From: Rhodoferax sp.
Lineage (GTDB): Bacteria; Pseudomonadota; Gammaproteobacteria; Burkholderiales; Burkholderiaceae_C
Length of the DNA stretch: 35,890 nt
NCBI GenBank assembly: GCA_020048795.1
Contig: JAIFMA010000039.1
Span: 1 to 35,890, forward strand
Direction: 5' to 3'
Shown: piece after piece, positions 16,733-25,850 of the stretch
Position numbering within the stretch: position 1 is the stretch's first letter
Layout of the letters: each line of letters starts with the position of its first letter
Notes under the pieces: generated by a model
Databases searched by the model: none
Told to the model about the DNA's origin: nothing
Seen by the model: only the letters and a program-made list of their open reading frames with translations
Program-made: the position numbers and the translations under genes

Positions 16733-19482
16733 GGGTTTTTCGCCAATGTCAAGGACTTGAACCGAAACACAAATTCACCCGCATCAGCCACATCCATGTG
16801 AACTGCGTTGAACGGGGATGTCATGGAGATGCGCTCCAGCACCTGCTGCGAAAGTTCTGGCAACACTGAGTGGGCCAGAATATGATCAATGTTGCGGGCA
16901 CCACTATCGACCTCGGTGCAGCGGGCCGTGATGACATCCTCCACCAGCCGTGACCAGGTAAAGCTGGCCTTGTGGTTGCTTTCAAAACGTTGGGCCAGCT
17001 TGCCCAGCTTGAGACCAACGATCGCGCGAATCTGTTCGTCGCCCAGATGGTAATACGGCACCAGTGCCAGACGCCCGAGAAACGCAGGACTGAACCGCCG
17101 CAGCAATTCCGGCCGAAGTTTGTCAACGAGTTCTTCCGGGTCGGGGCGATTCCCTCCTTGGGAGGCCTGCGTGATCACATCCTGTGCCGCGTTGGATGTC
17201 AGCAGAATCAGGGTGTTCTTAAAGTCAATCAGAACGCCTTCACCATCTTCCATCGTACCTTTGTCAAAGACCTGAAAAAACATTTCCAGCACATCCGGGT
17301 GTGCCTTTTCCATTTCGTCCAGCAGCACCACGCTGTAGGGCCGACGTCGAACGGCTTCGGTGAGCACCCCACCACGACCGTAGCCCACATAACCAGGTGG
17401 CGCACCTTTAAGGCTTGACACGGTGTGGGCTTCCTGAAACTCCGACATGTTGACGGTGATCACGTTACGTTCACCACCAAACAGCAAGTCGGCTAATGCA
17501 AAAGCAGTTTCAGTCTTGCCCACGCCGCTGGGACCAACCAGCAGAAACACGCCAACGGGCTTGCCGGGGTCGTCGAGATCAGCCCGAAAGGTGCGGACAC
17601 GCCGGGCAATCGCATCGAGTGCCTGATCCTGACCAACGACACGCTCAGCCAGCTTTTCCTTGAGATTGAGCACCGTATGCAACTCGTCGGTCAGCATCTT
17701 CCCGACTGGCACACCTGTCCAACCCGAGATAACCTCGGCAACAACACCGGCATCGACACAAACCGGAATCATCGGCTCATCGCTCTGCAACGCTTCCAGT
17801 CCCTTTTCAAGCCTGCGCAGTGTGATCGTCATCCATTCGGCATCTTGATCTTCGTCAAGGGCGGCGGCACCATGTTGAAGACTCACGCTAATTCTCTTGC
17901 GCAATGCCACAATTTCGGCGACAGAAAGCTTTTCTTCCGTCATTTTGTCGGTCAGTCGTTTTTGTTTTTGTCGCAAAGTGGCAAGTGTGGCATTCAGTGC
18001 AGCCATCTCTTGCTGATGATCATGCCCGGTCGCCGTTTCATGCCTTAACACCCGCATCTCGTTTTCATTCGATGCGATGTCACGGGCGACCGATTCAAGC
18101 TCGGCGGGCAAACTGTTTTGCCCTATGGCGACTCGGGCGCAGGCGGTATCTAGCACACTGATGGCCTTGTCAGGAAGCTGGCGACCGGTGATGTAACGGT
18201 GCGACAGCTTGACCGCTTCACGCACGGCTTCATCAACAATTTCAACGCCGTGATGTTTCTCAAGCGTCTCAACCATGCCGCGCAGCATGTCAATGGCCGC
18301 CTCTTGGGTCGGTTCGTCGACTTTGACGACCTGAAAGCGCCGAGCCAGTGCAGGATCGCGTTCAACATATTTCTTGTATTCGGCCCAGGTAGTGGCGGCG
18401 ATCGTGCGCAGTTCACCACGTGCCAGTGCCGGTTTGAGCAAATTGGCAGCATCGCCCTGCCCTTCGGCACCACCAGCACCAATCAGTTGGTGCGCTTCAT
18501 CGATAAAAAGAATGATGGGAGTCGGCGAGGACTTGACTTCGGCGATCACCGACTTCAGCCGGTTTTCAAATTCGCCCTTGACCCCTGCGCCGGCTTGCAG
18601 GAGGGCGAGATCAAGCGAACGCACCGAAACCTGGCGCAGTGCTGGCGGCACGTCGCCTTGCACCACCCTTTGTGCAAAGCCTTCCACCACGGCGGTCTTT
18701 CCGACACCAGCTTCGCCAGTCAGAATAGGATTATTTTGACGTCGGCGCAGCAGCACATCAATGATTTGCCGAATCTCGGCATCCCGGCCTCGAATCGGAT
18801 CAATCTTGCCATCACGCGCCAACTGGGTTAGATCAGCCGTAAATTGGTCCAGTGACGGTGTGCTCGAATTATTCCGGCCCATCACCGGCATTTGTATGTT
18901 GGAATCAACCGCATCGGGCATTGCTGCCGTACCTGGTGTGTTTGTGGACCGGGCCTCGATGGCAACAGGGGTCGCAAGCGGAATCGACAGGGCAGCACCG
19001 GCTGAGCCTTCAGGCGACGACTGCAGCAGCGCCGCGATCTCGTCACGCAAGGTTCCTCTGACTATCTGGAGCAGCGTGGGCACCGAATCAACCAGCCGGC
19101 CACGCAACAGATCTACCTCCAGCAAAGCCAAAATGAGCGTGCCGGACCGGATGTACTGCTGTCCCAGCAACATCGAACTCATTAACCATGCTTCCTGGAA
19201 CAGTGGCGCGAAGTCGGGTGACAAAGCAGGCGTTCGACCGTTGCCACGCTTAAATTTGTCGAGCGCCTGTTGCAACTGGGTCAAAATGGTATCGGGCCGG
19301 ATTGAAAACCGGGCAAAAATCAGCCAGATATCGGGTGCTTCGCTTTCCACCAGTCGCAGCAACAGATGCTCGATATCCACGGTGTAGTGGGTTTGCTGCA
19401 CACAGAGTTCGGCCGCCCGCTCCATCGCTTTCTTGCACTCTGGATTGAGTCGGCCAAGCAGGGTTCGAATGTCTATTTCCAT
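16729..19482 (-). CDS. tssH: T6SS ATPase ClpV (TssH)
   Basis: Two Walker A motifs (GEAGVGKTAVVEG; GPSGVGKTETAFALADLLFGGERNVITVNMSEFQEAHTVSSLKGAPPGYVGYGRGGVLTEAVRRRPYSVVLLDEMEKAH). Confidence 0.97.
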   Translation of the reverse strand: MEIDIRTLLGRLNPECKKAMERAAELCVQQTHYTVDIEHLLLRLVESEAPDIWLIFARFSIRPDTILTQLQQALDKFKRGNGRTPALSPDFAPLFQEAWLMSSMLLGQQYIRSGTLILALLEVDLLRGRLVDSVPTLLQIVRGTLRDEIAALLQSSPEGSAGAALSIPLATPVAIEARSTNTPGTAAMPDAVDSNIQMPVMGRNNSSTPSLDQFTADLTQLARDGKIDPIRGRDAEIRQIIDVLLRRRQNNPILTGEAGVGKTAVVEGFAQRVVQGDVPPALRQVSVRSLDLALLQAGAGVKGEFENRLKSVIAEVKSSPTPIILFIDEAHQLIGAGGAEGQGDAANLLKPALARGELRTIAATTWAEYKKYVERDPALARRFQVVKVDEPTQEAAIDMLRGMVETLEKHHGVEIVDEAVREAVKLSHRYITGRQLPDKAISVLDTACARVAIGQNSLPAELESVARDIASNENEMRVLRHETATGHDHQQEMAALNATLATLRQKQKRLTDKMTEEKLSVAEIVALRKRISVSLQHGAAALDEDQDAEWMTITLRRLEKGLEALQSDEPMIPVCVDAGVVAEVISGWTGVPVGKMLTDELHTVLNLKEKLAERVVGQDQALDAIARRVRTFRADLDDPGKPVGVFLLVGPSGVGKTETAFALADLLFGGERNVITVNMSEFQEAHTVSSLKGAPPGYVGYGRGGVLTEAVRRRPYSVVLLDEMEKAHPDVLEMFFQVFDKGTMEDGEGVLIDFKNTLILLTSNAAQDVITQASQGGNRPDPEELVDKLRPELLRRFSPAFLGRLALVPYYHLGDEQIRAIVGLKLGKLAQRFESNHKASFTWSRLVEDVITARCTEVDSGARNIDHILAHSVLPELSQQVLERISMTSPFNAVHMDVADAGEFVFRFKSLTLAKNP

Positions 19483-19498
19483 AGGTGCCGAATTTAAT

Positions 19499-20545
19499 TC
19501 AATGGGGAGTGACAGAAACTTGGGCCAGCTTGAGTTGCACGGTCGGCAACTCGCCCCGAAAGGACGCGCTTGTCAGCCATGAAGTCCAGCCCAGGTGCAG
19601 CGGATTTGCGGCACCCAACAGGCAAGGTTTTCGCTCGGTCGGTGCCAATTGCAACTCGATTTTGATGTCAATATCAAGTGGCAAGTAGCGCCGAATCAAG
19701 TAACAGGCAAGTCTGTGTTCGGACGCTCCGGGCAGAAGGCCGAGCAGGCGATTCAGCTTCAGTTCAGAAAAAACCAGTGCGATTCCGCTTCCCTGATCCC
19801 AGAACCGTTTGCCTAGAACAGCCGCTCTGGCAAGCCGTGCGCCACCGATCTCGCTGCCAGACACCAAACGCGTGAACGCATCCGGTTCGAGCCTGCGCCA
19901 GCCACCGACAAATTGCGACCCGTGAACTTGAAGATTCATGCGGTCGCGCAACAGCACCAACAATCCTGTCATCGAGCGCGGTGCCCCACCAAGCAGGCCC
20001 GCATGCCGCAGCCACACGGCGGGCTTCTCGACAGCCTGCCTGCCAGCGCGAAGTCCCAGCGCACTGACAGCATCAAGCGTTGTTGCCAACATGGACTGCG
20101 CCGGCGCATCTGCATTGAGCGCTGTGTTGTGCTTTTTTTTGCTGCGATAAAGGAAAGACAAAAAACGATGGTTAAAAATATCAAGAAAGTCGGCCGTTGC
20201 CCTGTCCTTGCGTGCACGACGCTCAAGCAGAAGTTCAGTAAACGGAAGCGGCAATGGGCCAGTCGCTCCTGCCAGCGATAACACGGTGGTGGACAGCAGA
20301 AAAGGCTCACCGGACTCGGCGCGCTCCGTCACCGACTGCACATCACTGGGCTGAAAAGCAAGGGATACAAAGGCACTCAGTCGAACCGCCTCAAGCTCTC
20401 CAGGCCCGTGAGAAAGGCCCACGGCCACGCAGCCAAGGGCGGATCGCTCCAGCAGACTGATGGCCTGAAACAGGTTAAAACCCTGCGGCCGGGCCATCAG
20501 GCGGGCGATCAAACGACGACTTGGCGGCCAGTCATCGGTTCCCAT
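19499..20545 (-). CDS. tssG: T6SS baseplate protein TssG
   Basis: RPQGFNLFQAISLLERSA...LSAFVSLAFQPSDVQSV...LLSTTVLSLAGATGPLPLPFTELLLER...DFLDIFNHRFLSFLYR; overlaps tssF by 37 nt. Confidence 0.95.
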   Translation of the reverse strand: MGTDDWPPSRRLIARLMARPQGFNLFQAISLLERSALGCVAVGLSHGPGELEAVRLSAFVSLAFQPSDVQSVTERAESGEPFLLSTTVLSLAGATGPLPLPFTELLLERRARKDRATADFLDIFNHRFLSFLYRSKKKHNTALNADAPAQSMLATTLDAVSALGLRAGRQAVEKPAVWLRHAGLLGGAPRSMTGLLVLLRDRMNLQVHGSQFVGGWRRLEPDAFTRLVSGSEIGGARLARAAVLGKRFWDQGSGIALVFSELKLNRLLGLLPGASEHRLACYLIRRYLPLDIDIKIELQLAPTERKPCLLGAANPLHLGWTSWLTSASFRGELPTVQLKLAQVSVTPH

Positions 20546-22266
20546 TGTTTCCTCGTTTCATCGCCTTGCCGCGCGGCCAGTCGAACGAATGAATTGACTG
20601 ACGTGTACAGGGCAAAAAATCGCGCCAGCACCGCCGACATCAGCAGTGATGACCCCCCGGCAAACGACTCTTCGTCAAATTCCAGGGTCACCTGTGTGCC
20701 GCGACAAAAGCCGCGCCAGGCCTGCGTACCCACATGCGCCGTCGTGCCATGGGCCGACAACCCGGTAATGCCACGGATTTGGGCATGGTCTCGCCGACTC
20801 TCGGAGGCGAACAACATCAACATCTCGCGTAACTGGTCGCGTCCGGTTGAACCATCCACCAGCGACTGATGGTTCAGTGTCAATAGCGACACCAGCCGCC
20901 ACAGTGTTTCACTGCCGAGTGGCGGGTCGCGTTGGGCGGTAGGCTCATACAGGCAGCGCACCCTGGTCGGCTGTGCTGGCCCCTCGGCCACCAGGCGTGA
21001 ACCAACCGGCACCTGCTCGGCAAGCCGCCGATTGGTGCATAGCAGGTGTGCATAGACGACCGACTGGGAGGGCTGGCTAAAGCCCTTGTTGCCATCAACA
21101 AATGACAGGAACAAATCAGTTCCGGTAATATTGGGGCGCAGGCTGTGCTCCCGCCTGGATGACCAAAACACGGTATTGGTGCTGTTGCGAAGATGCCACA
21201 ATGCAGCAAAGTTAGGCACGTCAATGGATTTGTCGGCATCAGGATCTGAAGCGACGACCGACACGATCGAATGTGCTTCGGTGAATATCTCGCGTTGCCG
21301 GTCGGGAACCAACAGGTACTCGTAATGCTGATGGTCGATCTGAATCGGTTCGCTGACACGCGCAAACAGATTGACGATGGGGGTACAACCAAGCCGAAAG
21401 TTGTCAGCAGTCACATGGCGCAGCGCACGCGCCGGTCGATTGAGCTGAAAAACCAGATCACAGTGCCGCCCTTTGCCGAGTTTGCCGCGCAATTGGTGCA
21501 GATCAAAAAAATGAAACTTGCGCGGAAATGCAAAATATTCCTGCAAAAGTCCGTAAGCCGGCTGCGCGTTGGACGGCAGCGGAAGAATCTCCTGGCCTTC
21601 TTCGTAGCCGACTTCGCGCCACGCATCGCGCATGAGTGGTTGCACGCTGCCAACACCTGCCGGATGCACACCAAGCGACGACACGCTCGCCACCAGCGCG
21701 TCGTACAGCGGCATGGTGGTCATCCAGTCACCCTGCAGATGAATGCGCAAGCGGTCGATTTCCAGTTCAGAGAAGTCAACATCAGGGTCGCATTCCAGGG
21801 TGAGCCGCAACACCGACTCCGAGTCAATGCTTGCCCCAGTCACTTGCACCGGCCACAACACGGTGTCCCAGGCAGTACGAAAGCGGCACTGTTGTCCCTG
21901 CACGGTTGTGGCATACAGCATGGTATGGCGGGGAACCCGGAAACCGGCAGTCACCTTGCCTTGTGCCGGGTCCAGCTTGAACTGGGAAACTGACATTGAC
22001 GGTATCGGTTGCACAAGCGACGGGCACAGGTTGTCGAGCAGCGAATAGGCGACATCCGGAAATTCCTGATCCAGCGCCCGATGCACGCGTGCCGATAAAA
22101 AAGCAACCGATTCAATCAGCCGTTCGGTATGCGGGTCCAGCGACTCTGAGCCATGCAGTGTCAGCCTTGAAGCGACCTTGGGGTAGCGACGTGCAAAATC
22201 GACACCTTGACCGCGCAGATAAATCAGTTCACGCTGGTAATACTGCAGTAGATCGCTGTGTTGCAT
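20509..22266 (-). CDS. tssF: T6SS baseplate protein TssF
   Basis: LLQYYQRELIYLRGQGVDFARRYPKVASRLTLHGSESLDPHTERLIESVAFLSARVHRALDQEFPDVAYSLLDNLCP. Confidence 0.96.
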   Translation of the reverse strand: MQHSDLLQYYQRELIYLRGQGVDFARRYPKVASRLTLHGSESLDPHTERLIESVAFLSARVHRALDQEFPDVAYSLLDNLCPSLVQPIPSMSVSQFKLDPAQGKVTAGFRVPRHTMLYATTVQGQQCRFRTAWDTVLWPVQVTGASIDSESVLRLTLECDPDVDFSELEIDRLRIHLQGDWMTTMPLYDALVASVSSLGVHPAGVGSVQPLMRDAWREVGYEEGQEILPLPSNAQPAYGLLQEYFAFPRKFHFFDLHQLRGKLGKGRHCDLVFQLNRPARALRHVTADNFRLGCTPIVNLFARVSEPIQIDHQHYEYLLVPDRQREIFTEAHSIVSVVASDPDADKSIDVPNFAALWHLRNSTNTVFWSSRREHSLRPNITGTDLFLSFVDGNKGFSQPSQSVVYAHLLCTNRRLAEQVPVGSRLVAEGPAQPTRVRCLYEPTAQRDPPLGSETLWRLVSLLTLNHQSLVDGSTGRDQLREMLMLFASESRRDHAQIRGITGLSAHGTTAHVGTQAWRGFCRGTQVTLEFDEESFAGGSSLLMSAVLARFFALYTSVNSFVRLAARQGDETRKQWEPMTGRQVVV

Positions 22267-22277
22267 GGAGCGAATGA

Positions 22278-22736
22278 TCAGGTAGTTTTCACCGACCTGT
22301 CGGCGGATGAGTCAAGAGCAATTTCAAAATCCATGCGCCTTAACACAGTGCCTACGAGGGCCTCCGAGGCAATATTGACGCTGACCGACTTAAATGTTGA
22401 TGCGCTGGCATCAAACTTGACCGAAACCTTACCCAGGCGGGGTTCGAAACGCTCCACGGCCAGCGTCAATGCCTGACCCAATACGCCCATTTCGGTGCCA
22501 TCTTGAATGCTGACACTGGAAAAATCCGGAATGCCGTATTCCAGCACCGAGCCATCTCCATCTGCATAATTTTGCCAATGCAGCGAAGAGCGGGTATTGA
22601 ACAAGCGATGAAGTTCTCGTGCAATAGAGTCCCTGATCGCCTGCTCGGTTTCCAGATAACGCGCACCGCTGACTGCATCATCTTGCGAAAGTCGGTCAAA
22701 CAGCGGCACCGCCAAGCCCCTGATCAGCTCAGACAT
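22278..22736 (-). CDS. tssE: T6SS baseplate protein TssE (gp25-like)
   Basis: LFDRLSQ...IRDSIARELHRLFNTRSSL...VLEYGIPDFSSVS... gp25-like. Confidence 0.94.
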   Translation of the reverse strand: MSELIRGLAVPLFDRLSQDDAVSGARYLETEQAIRDSIARELHRLFNTRSSLHWQNYADGDGSVLEYGIPDFSSVSIQDGTEMGVLGQALTLAVERFEPRLGKVSVKFDASASTFKSVSVNIASEALVGTVLRRMDFEIALDSSADRSVKTT

Positions 22737-22788
22737 GCGCCGCGCTCCAGCGTTTCACACAAAACGCAGTCATTGACATGCCAACCGG

Positions 22789-23280
22789 TTACGTCGTCAC
22801 GTTCTTGGCAGCATCGTAAATGAACGATTCCTTGCCATCCGCAGTACCCTCAAGGCCTTGCACGAAATAATCGACGGTGATCTTGGAAAAATTCAAGGAC
22901 AGGGATTCAGAAGGTGTGTCACCTCCAGACGATACGCTCAGGCCTGAAATAAAAACATCCTCGAGCGTAAATTCCATATATTTGGCATTTTGGGCCACTG
23001 CGTCGTTACGTGTGAATGAAATAATGACTTTGCCAATGGGTGATGCAACCGGTTTTGTAAGCATCTTCAAAAGCTGTGGCGTCGCCTTGTCTGAACTACG
23101 CGATAAGGTAACTTCAGATATCGACGGTGTCGATACCGTCCGGGTGGTGTTGGCTGCACCAGCCGCAGATATCCCGATGCCGGCACCCCACTGGAATGAA
23201 TCGACCTGGAGCTTGTCTTTGTAGCCTTCCAACTGGCACGCGCCTTTGATGGAATCTCCAAAATCTACGATGATGGTCAT
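22789..23280 (-). CDS. hcp: T6SS tube protein Hcp (TssD)
   Basis: GDSIKGACQLEGYKDKLQVDSFQWGAGIGIS...VTLSRSSDKATPQLLKML...YMEFTLEDVFISGLSVSSGGDTPSESLSLNFSKI. Confidence 0.95.
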   Translation of the reverse strand: MTIIVDFGDSIKGACQLEGYKDKLQVDSFQWGAGIGISAAGAANTTRTVSTPSISEVTLSRSSDKATPQLLKMLTKPVASPIGKVIISFTRNDAVAQNAKYMEFTLEDVFISGLSVSSGGDTPSESLSLNFSKITVDYFVQGLEGTADGKESFIYDAAKNVTT

Positions 23281-23334
23281 GATGTGATTTCCTTTGATCT
23301 ATTCAATTAAATTAAAAAAGCTTAACACTGCGCA

Positions 23335-24831
23335 TCAGGCTGCAGGAGCCGGCAGATCGGCCACCAGGCGCACCGAAGCAGTCACTTCTTCAAGTTGAAA
23401 GTGCGGTTTGAGGAACGCAATGGCCCGGAATGCCCCAGGCTTGCCAGCGACTTCGGTGACATCAACCCGACCAGCGCTCAAGGGACTTCTGGCCTTGAGT
23501 TCCTGCGGAGCATCGACGCTGAGCAACACATACCCCGCCAACCAGCGATTAAGATACTGCTGCAACTCATCCTTGGTCTGGAAACTGCCAATCTTGTCAC
23601 GCACAATGACCTTGAGGTAATGTGCAAAGCGGGACGCAGCCAGAAGATACGGCAGGCGAGCCGAAATCTGCGCATTGGCATTGGCATTGTCCTTGTCATA
23701 AACCTTGGGCTTGTTGACGGTTTGGCCACCAAAGAAGGTGGCTGAATTCGACCCCTTGGAATTGACCAAGGCAATAAAGCCCAAGTCGTTGAGTTCCTTC
23801 TCGCGCCGGTCGGTGATGGTGACCTCGGTGGGGATCTTCATCGTGATGTCGCCCTCTGCGGTCTTGTAGGTATGGGCCACCATGCCCTCGACCTTGCCAC
23901 CGCCTTCCACGCCACGAATCGCCGTAGTCCAGTTGTACTTGGCAAAAGCGTCGGTGATGCGCAGGCCCATTTGATAGGCAGAGTTGGCCCAGAGGTATTT
24001 GGAATGGTCAGAGCCGTCCACATCTTCTTCGTAACCAAAGCCCTCCACCGGAATGGTTTTGGCACCGTAGGGCAGACGCGCGGCATAGCGTGGCAGCACC
24101 AGCGACACATAGCGCGAATCCTCCGATTCGCGGAAACTGCGCCAGGCGGTCAATTCAGCACTTTCAAAAATCTTTGAAAGGTCACGCGGAACGCCCAATT
24201 CGGTAAATGACTTGAAGTCAAACAACGCTGGTGTGGCGGCAGCGATAAAGGGCGCATGGGCGGCAGCAGCAACCCGCGAGATACGCTCGAGCAAAGCGAT
24301 GTCTTGCGGATGACGACCAAACGAGTAGTCGCCAATCAGCAGCGAATAGGGGTAGCCGCCAAAGGTGCCGTATTCTTCCTCGTAAACCTTCTTGAACAGC
24401 ACGCTGGTATCGTGATCGACGGCGGTCTCCAAGTCTTTGAGCAGGTCTTTTTTGCTCACGTTGAGCAGGCGCAGTTTTAGCTGCGGACCAGTCTCGGTGC
24501 CAAATACAAAGTCATGCAGGCCGCGCCAAGAACCTTCAAGCGCCTGGAATTGCTCAGAGTGCAAGATCGCATTGAGCTGGTTGGTCAAAATCGTGTCGAT
24601 TTCGGCAACCCGCTCGTTGATTAGCGTCACAACACCTTTGTCGGGGCTGGTCTTCATGCCTTCGTCGAGAATCTGTGATGCCAGCTGGCCGATCAGCTTT
24701 CTCGCGTAGGTGCTTTGCGAAGGCTCGCTGACCATGTGGCCTTCAAGGACGATTTTGTCAAGCAGGCCCAACTCACTGGTTGTGGTGCCTGCTGTGCCGC
24801 CGGATTGGGCGGCTTGGGAACTAGTTGCCAT
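23335..24831 (-). CDS. tssC: T6SS sheath large subunit TssC
   Basis: ALEGSWRGLHDFVFGTETG...VLFKKVYEEEYGTFGGYPYSLLIGDYSFGRHPQDIALLERISRVAAAAHAPFIAAA. Confidence 0.97.
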   Translation of the reverse strand: MATSSQAAQSGGTAGTTTSELGLLDKIVLEGHMVSEPSQSTYARKLIGQLASQILDEGMKTSPDKGVVTLINERVAEIDTILTNQLNAILHSEQFQALEGSWRGLHDFVFGTETGPQLKLRLLNVSKKDLLKDLETAVDHDTSVLFKKVYEEEYGTFGGYPYSLLIGDYSFGRHPQDIALLERISRVAAAAHAPFIAAATPALFDFKSFTELGVPRDLSKIFESAELTAWRSFRESEDSRYVSLVLPRYAARLPYGAKTIPVEGFGYEEDVDGSDHSKYLWANSAYQMGLRITDAFAKYNWTTAIRGVEGGGKVEGMVAHTYKTAEGDITMKIPTEVTITDRREKELNDLGFIALVNSKGSNSATFFGGQTVNKPKVYDKDNANANAQISARLPYLLAASRFAHYLKVIVRDKIGSFQTKDELQQYLNRWLAGYVLLSVDAPQELKARSPLSAGRVDVTEVAGKPGAFRAIAFLKPHFQLEEVTASVRLVADLPAPAA

Positions 24832-24882
24832 TCTTTTCACCATTCAAAAAATGAGGCGCGCCGGGGCGCTCCAAAGGGTTGA

Positions 24883-25434
24883 TTACGCTGTCGGAGCTTC
24901 TTCCGCAACGGCGGGTGAAGTTTCAGGTGCCGCTTCGACCGGTGCCGATTGCGCCTGGCTTTGGACAGTCTTGAGGTCTTCGGTGTTCTTGACAACATTT
25001 TCAAGCAGGTCGTCAAGCTCATCGTTGCCATCAAGCTTGGCCAGCAGGTCGCGAAGTTGCGCACGCGCTTCAAGCAGCTTGGCCAGCCTGGGCACCTGTT
25101 TGACGATGGCTTCAGGATGAAAATCGGCGAAGCTGTTGAAATTCAACTCGATCTTTAGGTTGCCTTCACCCTTGAGTGTGTCAGGGACCGAAAGGTCAAG
25201 TCGGGGTGCAATTTTGACCATGACATCGTCAAAATTGTCGCGATCAATTTCGACAAAACGACGATCCTTGAGTTTGGCCTGTGGCTGCGCTGGCTGGCCC
25301 GAAAGGTCGGCCAGCAAACCGACCAGTAAAGGTAACTCCTTTTTTTCAACCGCGTCGCCGATTTCGACGTCATAGGTGATTTGGACACGGGGCGGGCGAT
25401 TGCGCCCTACCCATTTTTGCAGACTTTCCGACAT
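24883..25434 (-). CDS. tssB: T6SS sheath small subunit TssB
   Basis: MSESLQKWVGRNRPPRVQITYDVEIGDAVEKKELPLLVGLLADLSGQP...KLKDRRFVEIDRDNFDDVMVKIAPRL; ORF opens at 25524 but the ATG at 25434 gives the canonical N-terminus. Confidence 0.96.
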   Translation of the reverse strand: MSESLQKWVGRNRPPRVQITYDVEIGDAVEKKELPLLVGLLADLSGQPAQPQAKLKDRRFVEIDRDNFDDVMVKIAPRLDLSVPDTLKGEGNLKIELNFNSFADFHPEAIVKQVPRLAKLLEARAQLRDLLAKLDGNDELDDLLENVVKNTEDLKTVQSQAQSAPVEAAPETSPAVAEEAPTA

Positions 25435-25725
25435 AAGCTTCCTCACATAAAAAGGATTGACAAAGCAAAAGCAACGCATTTTCCAGGCGACCCTGGCCAC
25501 CAAGAGCTTAAGGACAATCGGCACATCGCCGAAGCGAAGTTCCTTGACTGGAAAAAAAATTGTAAGTGATTCTTAACTGATTACCAGAACAAATTTGTAC
25601 CAAGGGTTTCCACTATGAACGATGATTCAAAAATCTCCAGTCTTCATCATTCCATGCCGCCGTCACTACCGGCTGCCGTGCATGCAGACGCGACAGAGAT
25701 GCCATGCTTTTAAGTGTTTTATGCC

Positions 25726-25758
25726 TCCAGCCCTTATGCAATAAGCGCAGGTAGCTAT
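25726..25758 (+). repeat. Dispersed REP-like repeat, copy A
   Basis: TCCAGCCCTTATGCAATAAGCGCAGGTAGCTAT; 27/33 identical to copy B at 32099-32131; shared CTTAT-N3-ATAAG stem. Confidence 0.6.
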
Positions 25759-25799
25759 GAATTATGGATTTATTTGGGTGTAAAACTTGCTCTCCAAGG

Positions 25800-25850
25800 C
25801 TTTGCTGAGAGCAAAGGTGAATGGTCATGCCGACGCAATTAAATTGCGTC
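25800..25850. other. Two tandem perfect palindromes downstream of the 25849..27060 gene
   Basis: CTTTGCT-GAG-AGCAAAG (25800-25816) and GACGCAATT-A-AATTGCGTC (25832-25850), the second overlapping the stop codon of the minus-strand gene. Confidence 0.7.

Noticed and set aside
25590-25620. Possible sigma-54 promoter upstream of tssB (minus strand TGGTACAAATTTGTT)
   Set aside because: GG-to-GT spacing is one base short and the GC of the -12 element is missing.
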